Source of the DNA: Sulfurovum sp.
GTDB lineage: Bacteria > Campylobacterota > Campylobacteria > Campylobacterales > Sulfurovaceae
Assembly (NCBI GenBank): GCA_027063305.1
Contig: JAMORY010000028.1
Span: 36,492-100,491 of the forward strand
Direction: 5' to 3'
Length of the DNA stretch: 64,000 bases
Shown piece by piece: positions 7,982-16,279 of the stretch. Numbering within the stretch: position 1 is the stretch's first letter; every line of letters starts with the position of its first letter. Both the position numbers and the translations under genes were made by a program. The notes beneath the pieces are model-generated. The model did no database searches and was not told the origin of the DNA. It saw only the letters and a program-made list of their open reading frames with translations.

Positions 7982-9373
7982 TTAAAAGAGTTGTTTCATC
8001 CAGTTGCCCAATTTTTTAATAGGACCGCTCTTCTCGTTCCCGATATCCGGTAATTCATCGAATGTGATCGTTGAAGCTTCATGCTCTTCTCTCTGCTCAT
8101 CCATTTGTGTTTCCATAGACGGTTTTTCTGCCGGTACAGAAGTTTGTGGTTCGCTATGGTTTAATTTTAAGTCCCCCAGATCGTCGGTATGTCCCATTTT
8201 TGAGTGGAGCATCTCTTGATTGAAGTTGATCTCATACTGTGTATGTTGACCGGACTTATAAAGTAAGAGACCGACGACGGTTGCAAATGCAGAATCCTTG
8301 AGTTCATCAAAGAGTCCGTTCACCTCTTTAGGCTTGGCGATCCTGACGGGTGTTGCATGGAAGATAGACTGGGCAAGTTCTCTGATGCCTTTAAGCTTCG
8401 TCATGCCTCCGGTAAGGATCAATCCTGCACCGATCTGCTCTTTCAGTGCAGATTTATCAAGTGATTTTGCAAGGATCATGAGAGCCTCTTCCACTCGTGC
8501 AAAGATCACGGAATGTACGATCTCTAATGAGACACCGTTCTTGTTCTCTTCGTCACCGATAATAGGAAGCTCAATGATCTCATTACTGGTCTCTATCAGA
8601 TTACCATGACGGATCTTGACCTTTTCTGCTACATGAAGTGGCGTATGAAGTGCCATAGACAGGTCATTGGTGATATGGTTGGAGCCAACACCGAGGAAGT
8701 CGTTATATCGGATGGAGTTCCCGACATGGATGACAAGGTTACTTGTCTGTCCGCCAAGGTCGATCACTGCAACACCTAACTCTTTCTCATCCTCATCCAT
8801 TACGGAGATTGCCGAAGCGTAACCGCTAAGAACGATACCTTCGATCTCGACACCTGCTGAGCGCACCGCTTTTTTAAGGTTGGAAAGGTTCGACTTCTGT
8901 GTCATGATGATATTGACATCTACCTCCATACGGCTGGCATTCATACCATACGGATCTTCGATAAAGTCTTGATCGTCTACTCTGAAATTATAGGGAAGGA
9001 CATGGATTACTTCGTACTCGTTTGGAACATTGGCATTATAGAGCGCTGTCTGCATCACACGGTTGATCTCTTTGATCGAGATGTCTTTATGCGGGATATT
9101 GACGATCCCCGTGGAGTTAAGGCTCTTTGCATATGCGTTTGAGATGGAAACGGTTGCCGATGTCAGGTTGCTTCCTGCGATACGTTTTGCATCGTTCAAT
9201 GCTTTTTTGATCGACTTGGAAGCAAGTTCAATATTGGTGATGGCACCTTTTTTGATCCCTTGGGACTTTGCAATCCCATGTCCTAGAACCTGTACATGAT
9301 CCCCCTCAATTTCAGCTATGATTGCACATATTTTGGTAGAACCGATATCGATAGCTAAAATTGTATTGCTCAC
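7982..9373 (-). CDS. ftsA: Cell division protein FtsA
   Basis: An actin-fold ATPase that anchors FtsZ filaments to the inner membrane and recruits later division proteins. The 463 residues contain the phosphate-1 motif AIDIGSTKI near residue 6, the phosphate-2 motif VIDLGGQTSN and the adenosine motif LTGGMTKLKG. A linker rich in Glu/Pro (about 400-445) leads to a short C-terminal amphipathic helix ending GNWMKQLF, the usual membrane-targeting sequence. Its start overlaps the end of the upstream folding-factor gene by four bases. Confidence 0.96.
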   Translation of the reverse strand: MSNTILAIDIGSTKICAIIAEIEGDHVQVLGHGIAKSQGIKKGAITNIELASKSIKKALNDAKRIAGSNLTSATVSISNAYAKSLNSTGIVNIPHKDISIKEINRVMQTALYNANVPNEYEVIHVLPYNFRVDDQDFIEDPYGMNASRMEVDVNIIMTQKSNLSNLKKAVRSAGVEIEGIVLSGYASAISVMDEDEKELGVAVIDLGGQTSNLVIHVGNSIRYNDFLGVGSNHITNDLSMALHTPLHVAEKVKIRHGNLIETSNEIIELPIIGDEENKNGVSLEIVHSVIFARVEEALMILAKSLDKSALKEQIGAGLILTGGMTKLKGIRELAQSIFHATPVRIAKPKEVNGLFDELKDSAFATVVGLLLYKSGQHTQYEINFNQEMLHSKMGHTDDLGDLKLNHSEPQTSVPAEKPSMETQMDEQREEHEASTITFDELPDIGNEKSGPIKKLGNWMKQLF

Positions 9374-10848
9374 TTTGTGAGTCCTCCCATATAGACTTCA
9401 GTAGGGTACTTTGTATCTAATACTTTAATGAAATTAGACTCAAAGATACGTGTCTTTGTTGTATTGACTGTTTGTTTTACCAATTGTGTTTGATTTTCAT
9501 CCGTTGGTAGTATGCTTTGTTGGGTAATCGTATAAACGATAACTTTATTCGCCACAGTAATCATACCTTTTTCTTCTAAAGATGTAAAGAGTTTTTGAAT
9601 AAATTGTAAACTTTCTTGTTGATTTAGCCCTTCAAGGTTGTCAAAATGATCAAGACTAAGTGGGCCTGCAGTCGGTGCATCGCTCTTTTCGATCTTCTTG
9701 AGTGTTGACTCGGCAAGTGCATTGAGTGCATCCTTTTTAGCCTGAGCGAGGTAAGCGACCGTTACAAGTGGTTTTGCCTCTTCGAACGACATGATCTGCG
9801 GCTGGATGATCGCTTCGATCTTTACGGTTGCATATCGGTCATTGACTGCTTTTGGTTTGAGGATAGCACCGGTATCCTTTGTTTGGATCTCTTGCCAAAG
9901 TTCCGGAGAGAGCTTAGGATCATGAAGTGCAATGGTAACGACCTCGTTACTTTCACGTTTCCCTTTTTTGTAGGCGATATAGGCTTTTTGTGCACGTTTC
10001 TTTGCTTTTTTAAGTTTAAGATCCTTGATCACTTCCGGTTTTGCCTCTTCAAATGAAAGCTGTTTCCCGTCATCCGCCGTATAATTAAAGCTGTTTGTCT
10101 CATAGTATGCCTGAACGTCTGCATCGGAAACATTGATGTCGTCGCTTTGTGTCCATACGATCGCGATCTTGTATTTTAACGGTGTCTTGAACATTTCTTT
10201 ATGTACTTCCCAGTATGCTTTGAGCTTTGTATCGTCCAGAGTGACATTGACATCTTCGGGTGTAAGAACGCGGTATTTTACCGTATCGGCGATATTGAGT
10301 GCGGATGCGATACTCTCTTCTTCCAACGGTAGGCTCTCCACACGTAGAAGAGCCAGTAGCTTGGTGATCCTTAGCTCCTCTCTGAGTGTCTCTTCGAAGG
10401 CTTTGGCCGTAAGACGTTGGGACTGTAGATACATCTTGTAGATGTTCTTGTCAAATACGCCCTCTTTGTTTTGGAAACCTTTGATGGATTCAAGGGTCTG
10501 TGCCAACTCTTCATCGGAGACGATAATTCCTATATCATCGGCATAGTTCAGAATCTTTGCCTGTGTCTCAAGCGTCGCGAACGCCTGCTGGATCAGTCCA
10601 AGCTCTTTTGCCTTTTGCTCATCGAAGTTCCCTTTGAACATTTGATTGTAGCGGTTATAGAGGTTACTGTATGCCATATTGAGCTTGGATTGTTTGATCT
10701 CGATATGTCCGACCTTCGCAACACTTCCCGCTTTTGCACCGAAGTCGTAGCTTCCCCAGCCGACGAATCCTGCACCGATGAACGCGATGGTTGCGACCCA
10801 GATGGTCCATACGAGGTATTTATTGTGTTTTTGCATCCAACTTATCAT
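9370..10848 (-). CDS. Membrane-anchored periplasmic folding factor with SurA/PpiD-like domains
   Basis: A predicted periplasmic chaperone and peptidyl-prolyl isomerase anchored by one N-terminal helix (YLVWTIWVATIAFIGAGFVG). The ATG at 10848 (MISWMQKHNK) was chosen because AGAAGG lies upstream and the helix begins soon after; 55 more in-frame codons upstream overlap the bioA promoter. The N-terminal part resembles SurA_N domains, and the middle includes a degenerate parvulin-like region. The 492-residue length is shorter than E. coli PpiD (about 620). It is first in an operon with ftsA and ftsZ. Confidence 0.82.
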   Translation of the reverse strand: MISWMQKHNKYLVWTIWVATIAFIGAGFVGWGSYDFGAKAGSVAKVGHIEIKQSKLNMAYSNLYNRYNQMFKGNFDEQKAKELGLIQQAFATLETQAKILNYADDIGIIVSDEELAQTLESIKGFQNKEGVFDKNIYKMYLQSQRLTAKAFEETLREELRITKLLALLRVESLPLEEESIASALNIADTVKYRVLTPEDVNVTLDDTKLKAYWEVHKEMFKTPLKYKIAIVWTQSDDINVSDADVQAYYETNSFNYTADDGKQLSFEEAKPEVIKDLKLKKAKKRAQKAYIAYKKGKRESNEVVTIALHDPKLSPELWQEIQTKDTGAILKPKAVNDRYATVKIEAIIQPQIMSFEEAKPLVTVAYLAQAKKDALNALAESTLKKIEKSDAPTAGPLSLDHFDNLEGLNQQESLQFIQKLFTSLEEKGMITVANKVIVYTITQQSILPTDENQTQLVKQTVNTTKTRIFESNFIKVLDTKYPTEVYMGGLTK

Positions 10849-10879
10849 AACTTTTATCTGCCTTCTATGGTAAAATTTG

Positions 10880-10885
10880 TATAAT
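10880..10885 (+). promoter_or_regulatory. -10 box for bioA
   Basis: TATAAT, 47 bases before the bioA start, with TG immediately upstream. The shared region with the divergent folding-factor gene is short, so the two promoters are close together. Confidence 0.55.
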
Positions 10886-10932
10886 ATTTTAGTCAACTTG
10901 TGGTTAATACCAATTGAATAAAGGAAGAATGT

Positions 10933-12246
10933 TTGAGAGAGAATCAGAACAGTGTGATGATGCAACGGGATCTCGATGTGATCTGGCACCCCTGTACACA
11001 GATGAAAGACCATGAAACGCTTCCTCTGATACCGATCAAATCGGGTAAGGGTATTTACCTATATGATTTTGAAGGTAAAAGTTATATTGATGCGATCAGC
11101 TCATGGTGGGTTAACCTTTTTGGACATGCAAACCCCCACATTAATGTCCGTATCAAGACCCAGCTTGATACATTGGAACATGTACTTCTTGCAGGATTTA
11201 CCCATGAGCCGGCTGTTACACTGGCGCATGCATTGGTAGATATTACTCCTGATGCATTAAAGAAGGTATTCTATGTAGACAACGGTTCAAGTGCTGTGGA
11301 AGCGGCTTTAAAGATGAGCTATCACTATCATCGTAATCTCGGAAGAGAGAAATCACTTTTTCTATCATTGACGAACTCTTATCATGGTGAGACGATCGGT
11401 GCACTTTCGGTAGGGGATGTATCGCTCTATAAAGAGACGTATGCGCCATTGCTTATTGCGAACAAGCAAGTTCCCGTGCCTGTAGACCAGAGCATGAAAG
11501 CAGCGGAAGAGGCGATCGTACACCTTGAATCAATGTTGAGATCCAAAGGCGAGAAGATCGCTGCTTTGATCGTAGAGCCATTGGTGCAGGGTGCAGGGGG
11601 CATGCATATGTATCACCCTTACTATCTTAAAGAAGCAAGACGTTTAACCCGTCAATATGATGTTCACCTGATCGCTGATGAGATCATGACCGGGTTTGGA
11701 CGGACCGGAGAGATGTTCGCGTGTGACCATGCCGATATTTCACCGGATTTCATGACACTCTCTAAAGGGTTGACGGGTGGCTATCTCTCTTTATCTGTCG
11801 TAATGACGACCGACAAGGTCTATGAAGCGTTCTATTGTGATTATAATGACTATAAAGCGTTCTTGCACTCACACAGTTATACGGGAAATCCGCTTGCTTG
11901 TACGGCGGCACTGGCTACGCTTGAGATATTCAAAGAGAATGATGTAATAGAGAAAAATAGACAAAAATCCGCCTATATCGCAAAAAAGCTAAAGCGTTTT
12001 ATGTCACTTGAAAATGTCAAAGAGGTACGTCAGCAAGGGATGATCGCAGCAGTCGAACTCAAAGGGTATACACCGCAAGAGCGTATAGGTTTGGCAGTAT
12101 ATCAATATGGGCTTGCAAACGGTGTGTTATTGCGTCCGCTAGGACATATAATCTACTTTATGCCTCCGTATGTGATAACGGAGGAGGAGATCGATACGAT
12201 GATGGATGTCGCTTATGACGGTATTGCATCCCTTCTTAAGCATTAG
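10933..12246 (+). CDS. bioA: Adenosylmethionine-8-amino-7-oxononanoate aminotransferase
   Basis: PLP enzyme that makes 7,8-diaminopelargonate from KAPA with S-adenosylmethionine as amino donor, in biotin synthesis. The 437 residues show the opening motif WHPCTQM, the substrate-site segment SWWVNLFGH, the cofactor aspartate in IADEIMTGFGRTG and the PLP lysine in LSKGLTGG. The likely start is TTG at 10933, with AAGGAAG five bases upstream; ATG at 10957 is the alternative. No other biotin gene is adjacent. Confidence 0.95.
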   Translation: MRENQNSVMMQRDLDVIWHPCTQMKDHETLPLIPIKSGKGIYLYDFEGKSYIDAISSWWVNLFGHANPHINVRIKTQLDTLEHVLLAGFTHEPAVTLAHALVDITPDALKKVFYVDNGSSAVEAALKMSYHYHRNLGREKSLFLSLTNSYHGETIGALSVGDVSLYKETYAPLLIANKQVPVPVDQSMKAAEEAIVHLESMLRSKGEKIAALIVEPLVQGAGGMHMYHPYYLKEARRLTRQYDVHLIADEIMTGFGRTGEMFACDHADISPDFMTLSKGLTGGYLSLSVVMTTDKVYEAFYCDYNDYKAFLHSHSYTGNPLACTAALATLEIFKENDVIEKNRQKSAYIAKKLKRFMSLENVKEVRQQGMIAAVELKGYTPQERIGLAVYQYGLANGVLLRPLGHIIYFMPPYVITEEEIDTMMDVAYDGIASLLKH

Positions 12247-12254
12247 AAAAGCAG

Positions 12255-13478
12255 TTACTTTCTAAAGAGTCTACCAAGCAATCCCCGGTTCTTCCGGTGA
12301 AGTCGTTCATAGTGCGGGATCGCTCTTTGAATTCCCAAGGACATCGCTTCTTTATAAAGTCTTTCTGCCTCTTTCAGGTCTTTTTCCGTACTGATACCGT
12401 ACTCATAGAGCTGGGCAAGGTCACAGATCGCCTCAGGATAGGATGACTCTACCGCCAGTGAATAGAAATGTTTAAAGGCAGCGTCGGTATTTTTTTGTAG
12501 GATATCCCCTTTAAAAAGAGCACGCGCAAGCATGAACTGGGCAAAAAGAGAGTGTGTTGCACCACTAATAAGAAGAAGCTGTACCGCTTCGGCGATCTTT
12601 CCTTCTTTGGTACGTTTTTGAATATATACCATCATCTCTTCGATCTCAGACTCACTGTAGCCGAGTTTTCTGATCTTTAAAAGCCATGCTTTTGCGGAAG
12701 GATAGAGCTTAGAAGTAGGCTCTATTGGAGGATATTGCTCCTTAAGATCCTCATATTTTTGGTCAATATAGGTGATCGCTTCATATTCCGAGGCACTCTC
12801 CGGTCTTTCGTTTCTATTTTGCTTAGGAGCAGTATCGGTAGGGTCAACTTCCGGCACGACCTGTTTTACGGGAGGAAGATCATTGTGCGTATCATTCTCT
12901 TTGACGGTAGAGAGATCCTGAACTGGAGGCAACTCCTGAAAGAACGAATCGTCCTTATCAATGACTTCTGTATAATCATACCGTGTAGGTTCCTGTTGTT
13001 CAAAGAAATCATCTTTCTCTAGCTGTGTGTGGCTGATATTGATATTCTCTTTTAGAATATCGTCCCCCTTGAGATTAAGGAGAGTATCGAAGTCGATCTC
13101 CTCTTTTTGCGGGAAGGATTCACTTTTTTGCTCTTTGAAGGTGTTCAGATCGAGGATCTCCTCGACCTTTTCCTCTTTTTCCTCTTCCGGAACGATAAAA
13201 AGGTCGAACTCTTCAATGATCGCTTCTTCCTCTTCTTGGGTTAGAATATCATCTTGAACGGTTCGCTGGATCACCTCCTCGGGTGCATTCTCAATATAGT
13301 CACTGATAAGTGCTTGTGTTTGTGCATAGTTCTCTTGACGAAGCCCCTTGAGTATCTCTTGGATATTCTCATCACTTTTAAGAGGTGCGAGTTTCAGTGT
13401 TTGAAGCTGAATGGTCTCCATATCACCGATAGAGATGGCCAAATTGATGATCTGTAAACGTTTTTTGGTCTGATTCAT
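12255..13478 (-). CDS. Sel1-repeat-containing cytoplasmic protein
   Basis: A 407-residue protein of unknown function. The N-terminal half is very acidic and rich in Glu, with no fixed fold apparent. The C-terminal third (about residues 270-385) has tandem helical repeats of Sel1 type, such as AQFMLARALFKGD and AICDLAQLYEYGIST. Such repeats usually form a protein-binding solenoid. No signal peptide or membrane helix is visible. It converges on bioA with only eight bases between them. Confidence 0.7.
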   Translation of the reverse strand: MNQTKKRLQIINLAISIGDMETIQLQTLKLAPLKSDENIQEILKGLRQENYAQTQALISDYIENAPEEVIQRTVQDDILTQEEEEAIIEEFDLFIVPEEEKEEKVEEILDLNTFKEQKSESFPQKEEIDFDTLLNLKGDDILKENINISHTQLEKDDFFEQQEPTRYDYTEVIDKDDSFFQELPPVQDLSTVKENDTHNDLPPVKQVVPEVDPTDTAPKQNRNERPESASEYEAITYIDQKYEDLKEQYPPIEPTSKLYPSAKAWLLKIRKLGYSESEIEEMMVYIQKRTKEGKIAEAVQLLLISGATHSLFAQFMLARALFKGDILQKNTDAAFKHFYSLAVESSYPEAICDLAQLYEYGISTEKDLKEAERLYKEAMSLGIQRAIPHYERLHRKNRGLLGRLFRK

Positions 13479-13530
13479 ATCTTCTTCCTGCGTTCTTATA
13501 GCCTATTAGTATAGCAAAACTATGCTTGTG

Positions 13531-14103
13531 TTAGAGGTTTGCGCTTAAAGCAAGAAGACGGCATGAGTTCTCCAATACGGCGATCTTTTTTGCCATTTCG
13601 GTAATGTCCCTGTCGTAGGCGATCAGACCAAAGCCCTTGATAAGTAGAAGGTGGCTTTCATGTTGCTGGAAAAAGCGTGATATCTCATAAGGTGCACGTT
13701 CGATCCAGTCATCGAAATGATGAGGATCATAGATGACTACCTCTCCTAGAACACGCATACCGTAGTAGTCTTGTGGTGAAACCTTTCCATGTTTCAACGA
13801 GTATGCCGTCGCATAAGGGGGCATGGTGTAACAGACATATTTGGCATTGGGAATATTTTCATAGATATGCTCATGGATATGGACATCCCCTGTGGCCAGA
13901 CTCCACCGGTAGTCACGCTTTTGACAATCCAGCCGTACCAGTGAACTTTCGGTCACTTCGTTAAGGATCGTATCTTTGGAGTTGATGATAAATCCGTTAT
14001 TACTGATACGTGCGGAGATAGAACCGTGATAGACACCGAAAAAGTTCTTTTCGAAGAGAGAGTGTGAGATGTGTTGAATATCTTCTATTAGATGTTTATC
14101 CAT
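13531..14103 (-). CDS. Class II aldolase/adducin-fold protein lacking metal ligands
   Basis: The fold is recognisable across the 190 residues: GSISAR near residue 27, a segment aligning with the zinc site at 88-101 and LLLIKGFGLIA at 152-162. In FucA-type enzymes zinc is held by H92, H94 and H155, with E73 as catalytic acid. Here the aligned residues are Y92, M94, F158 and D73. All three metal ligands are therefore missing, which argues against zinc aldolase activity. It may be a binding or structural protein, or an enzyme with a different mechanism. It stands alone, upstream of and divergent from rsmH. Confidence 0.72.
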   Translation of the reverse strand: MDKHLIEDIQHISHSLFEKNFFGVYHGSISARISNNGFIINSKDTILNEVTESSLVRLDCQKRDYRWSLATGDVHIHEHIYENIPNAKYVCYTMPPYATAYSLKHGKVSPQDYYGMRVLGEVVIYDPHHFDDWIERAPYEISRFFQQHESHLLLIKGFGLIAYDRDITEMAKKIAVLENSCRLLALSANL

Positions 14104-14149
14104 AGTGTACGAAACCTTTGTTAGGATTATTTGGGTATTATAACGGGTA

Positions 14150-14180
14150 AATTAAGAATTAAGAATTAAAAATTAAAAAC
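14150..14180. repeat. AT-rich heptamer array
   Basis: Four tandem 7-bp units, ATTAAGA twice then ATTAAAA twice, lie between the divergent aldolase-like gene and rsmH. They belong to the same class of 7-bp intergenic arrays seen at 3364, 3990, 32150, 35605 and 38776. Confidence 0.7.
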
Positions 14181-14195
14181 AAAAGAGGGAAAATC

Positions 14196-15113
14196 GTGGA
14201 GAGTCCGCATATACCGGTATTGCTCGAAGAGGTACTGGAGAGTTTCAAAGATGTCCCCGAGGGATATTTTGTCGACTGTACGCTCGGCTATGCCGGTCAC
14301 AGCAGTGAAGTGCTCGCCCGGTATGGCCATTTGAAACATATCGGTATTGACAGAGATGAAGAGGCATTGGCCTTTTCCAAGAAGAGGCTTGAACCTTTTG
14401 CCGATAGAAGTACCCTTTACAAAGGAACTTTCGCAACGGTACTCCCTACGCTTCAAGAAGCTCCTGTTACAGCACTTTTGGCAGACTTCGGAGTTTCCTC
14501 TTTACAGCTTGACAAAAAAGAGCGTGGTTTCTCTTTTGAGTCCGAGACACTCGATATGCGTATGGATGCTACAGCTCCGCTGAGTGCCTATGAAGTTGTC
14601 AATACCTACCCCAAAGAGAAGCTGGAGTATATCTTCGATGTTTACGGAGAGGTACGCTCTTATAGAAAACTGGCTTCAGCGATCGTTAATGCCCGTGCCA
14701 AAGAACCTATAAAAAGTGCCAAAGCGCTTAGTGAGATCATTAAGCAGGTCATCCCCTCCGGAGGCAAGATCCATCCGGCGACCCTCCCTTTTCAGGCGAT
14801 CCGTATCGAGGTGAACAATGAACTCGGAGAGATCGAGGGGTTGCTTGATGCGTTGGAGGCGAAACACTATCCCGGAGAGGTCGTCTCCCTTATTACCTTT
14901 CACTCCCTTGAGGATAGGCTGGTCAAGAACCGCTTTAAGAAGTGGGCGACCGAATGTATCTGTGATCCGCAAGCGATACGTTGTACATGCGGAAAGAACC
15001 ATGCTATGGGTAAACCGCTTGTACGAAAGCCCATCACCGCTTCAAAGGAGGAGTTAAAGCTCAACCCGAGAAGCCGCTCGGCAAAACTTAGAAGTTTCCG
15101 CTTTAAAGGGTAG
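14196..15113 (+). CDS. rsmH: 16S rRNA (cytosine(1402)-N4)-methyltransferase
   Basis: Methylates N4 of C1402 in the decoding centre of 16S rRNA using SAM. The 305 residues begin HIPVLLEEVL, the family opening, then show FVDCTLGYAGHS (SAM site), DFGVSSLQLD, a helical insert, and the C-terminal SLITFHSLEDRLVK signature. The start is GTG at 14196 with GAGGG upstream. As in many genomes it leads a division-related pair, followed after two bases by an ftsL-like gene. Confidence 0.95.
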   Translation: MESPHIPVLLEEVLESFKDVPEGYFVDCTLGYAGHSSEVLARYGHLKHIGIDRDEEALAFSKKRLEPFADRSTLYKGTFATVLPTLQEAPVTALLADFGVSSLQLDKKERGFSFESETLDMRMDATAPLSAYEVVNTYPKEKLEYIFDVYGEVRSYRKLASAIVNARAKEPIKSAKALSEIIKQVIPSGGKIHPATLPFQAIRIEVNNELGEIEGLLDALEAKHYPGEVVSLITFHSLEDRLVKNRFKKWATECICDPQAIRCTCGKNHAMGKPLVRKPITASKEELKLNPRSRSAKLRSFRFKG

Positions 15114-15115
15114 CG

Positions 15116-15385
15116 ATGAGGGGAAATACCAAAAAGAAGAAAGCACCTAACGGTATTACGTTCGGCATGGTCAGTGTGATCGTTATGGCAATGGGGATCG
15201 TACTTATCCTGACCATGATCAAGATCTATTTGAGCAATCAGATATACTATGAGAGCAAAAAGGTCAACAAGATACAGCGTCAGGTCGAAGCGCTAAAAGC
15301 TGAGAGACAGATACTTCAGCAAAATGTCGAAGCACTCAAATTCCGAAGTAATGTAACCGATACGATCTTTATGATCGAGGAGTAG
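15116..15385 (+). CDS. FtsL-like septum protein
   Basis: An 89-residue bitopic membrane protein: a short basic cytoplasmic N-terminus (RGNTKKKK), one transmembrane helix (about residues 15-42) and a periplasmic coiled coil with leucine-zipper spacing (VNKIQRQVEALKAERQIL). This is the layout of FtsL, which bridges FtsB and FtsQ in the divisome. Sequence identity in this family is low, so the call rests on architecture and on the position directly after rsmH. Confidence 0.7.
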   Translation: MRGNTKKKKAPNGITFGMVSVIVMAMGIVLILTMIKIYLSNQIYYESKKVNKIQRQVEALKAERQILQQNVEALKFRSNVTDTIFMIEE

Positions 15386-15392
15386 CGATAGG

Positions 15393-16172
15393 CTATTGGT
15401 CAACAGAGTGATCGCATTGATAGTTATCTCTTTGTTGTGGCATATACCGGTTAAGTTGTAGTTGTGCTACTGAAAGATAGGGGCTAGAAGAGAGATATCT
15501 GTTTATCGTATTGGTCTCATATATGAATTTTTGAAGGTAGTACCTACTTAACACCTCTGTTGCTTGTGTATCTTTTAAAAGTTTTTCCGGTTCGATAGCA
15601 AAAGGAGTACACTCTCCGTAGTAGTTGACACTCTCCCCTATCTGTTCGAAATACGCATGTTGTCTGCGAAGCAGGCGTGCAAGGGTCTGTTCCATAATAG
15701 CATAGATCATCTTTAACGGGTAGATTTGTGCAGTGATCCGTGTGCCTATCATCAGAAGTAGTGAGAGGTGAGTTCTGACCCAAAGTGCAGATCTTTTCGA
15801 GTGCAAAGGAAGGCCTCTACTAAGTGCAAAGCGAGATATCTCACATACGGGTAGCAGTGACGGGTCTCTTTGAATATGGGTATAGTGTTCCATCGGTAAG
15901 GTTTGTATGGGGGTTTTGCAATTAATATAAAAAACCCTAATAGTACCTACATACCGTTGGGTTTGCTGATGTTGAATAAGAAAAATAAATGATTGTTCAT
16001 CGCTTTTATCCCATGCGAACTGCTCTTCATCTTCAATTGTTGCAAAGTTACGGTATTTGCTAAGAAGTACCTCTTTACGTAAGCTTTTAACCGCATCGAA
16101 CTCTTCAGGCTCTGTAGCCAATATGAGCCGATATTCTTTTGTTAGCAGATCAAAAGCGGTAGAGTCGAGCAA
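15393..16172 (-). CDS. PEP-CTERM/exosortase-associated-type acyltransferase (autoinducer-synthase fold)
   Basis: A 259-residue GNAT-like protein. The opening with RLILATEPEEFDAVKSLRKEV, the motif YVGTIRVFYIN and the segment VCEISRFALSR resemble the LuxI-like acyltransferases often found beside exosortase systems. No exosortase or PEP-CTERM protein is visible in the window, so it may act alone. The substrate is unknown; an acyl-homoserine-lactone product should not be assumed. It converges on the ftsL-like gene. Confidence 0.6.
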   Translation of the reverse strand: MLDSTAFDLLTKEYRLILATEPEEFDAVKSLRKEVLLSKYRNFATIEDEEQFAWDKSDEQSFIFLIQHQQTQRYVGTIRVFYINCKTPIQTLPMEHYTHIQRDPSLLPVCEISRFALSRGLPLHSKRSALWVRTHLSLLLMIGTRITAQIYPLKMIYAIMEQTLARLLRRQHAYFEQIGESVNYYGECTPFAIEPEKLLKDTQATEVLSRYYLQKFIYETNTINRYLSSSPYLSVAQLQLNRYMPQQRDNYQCDHSVDQ

Positions 16173-16279
16173 AATAAATCCTTTTTTAGTCGGAAAGAAG
16201 ATGAATTTAAAATAAATTGTGTAGAATTATAGTTGAAATATTATAAAAACTTATTGATGTGGAAAAAGAGAGGTGCAGT

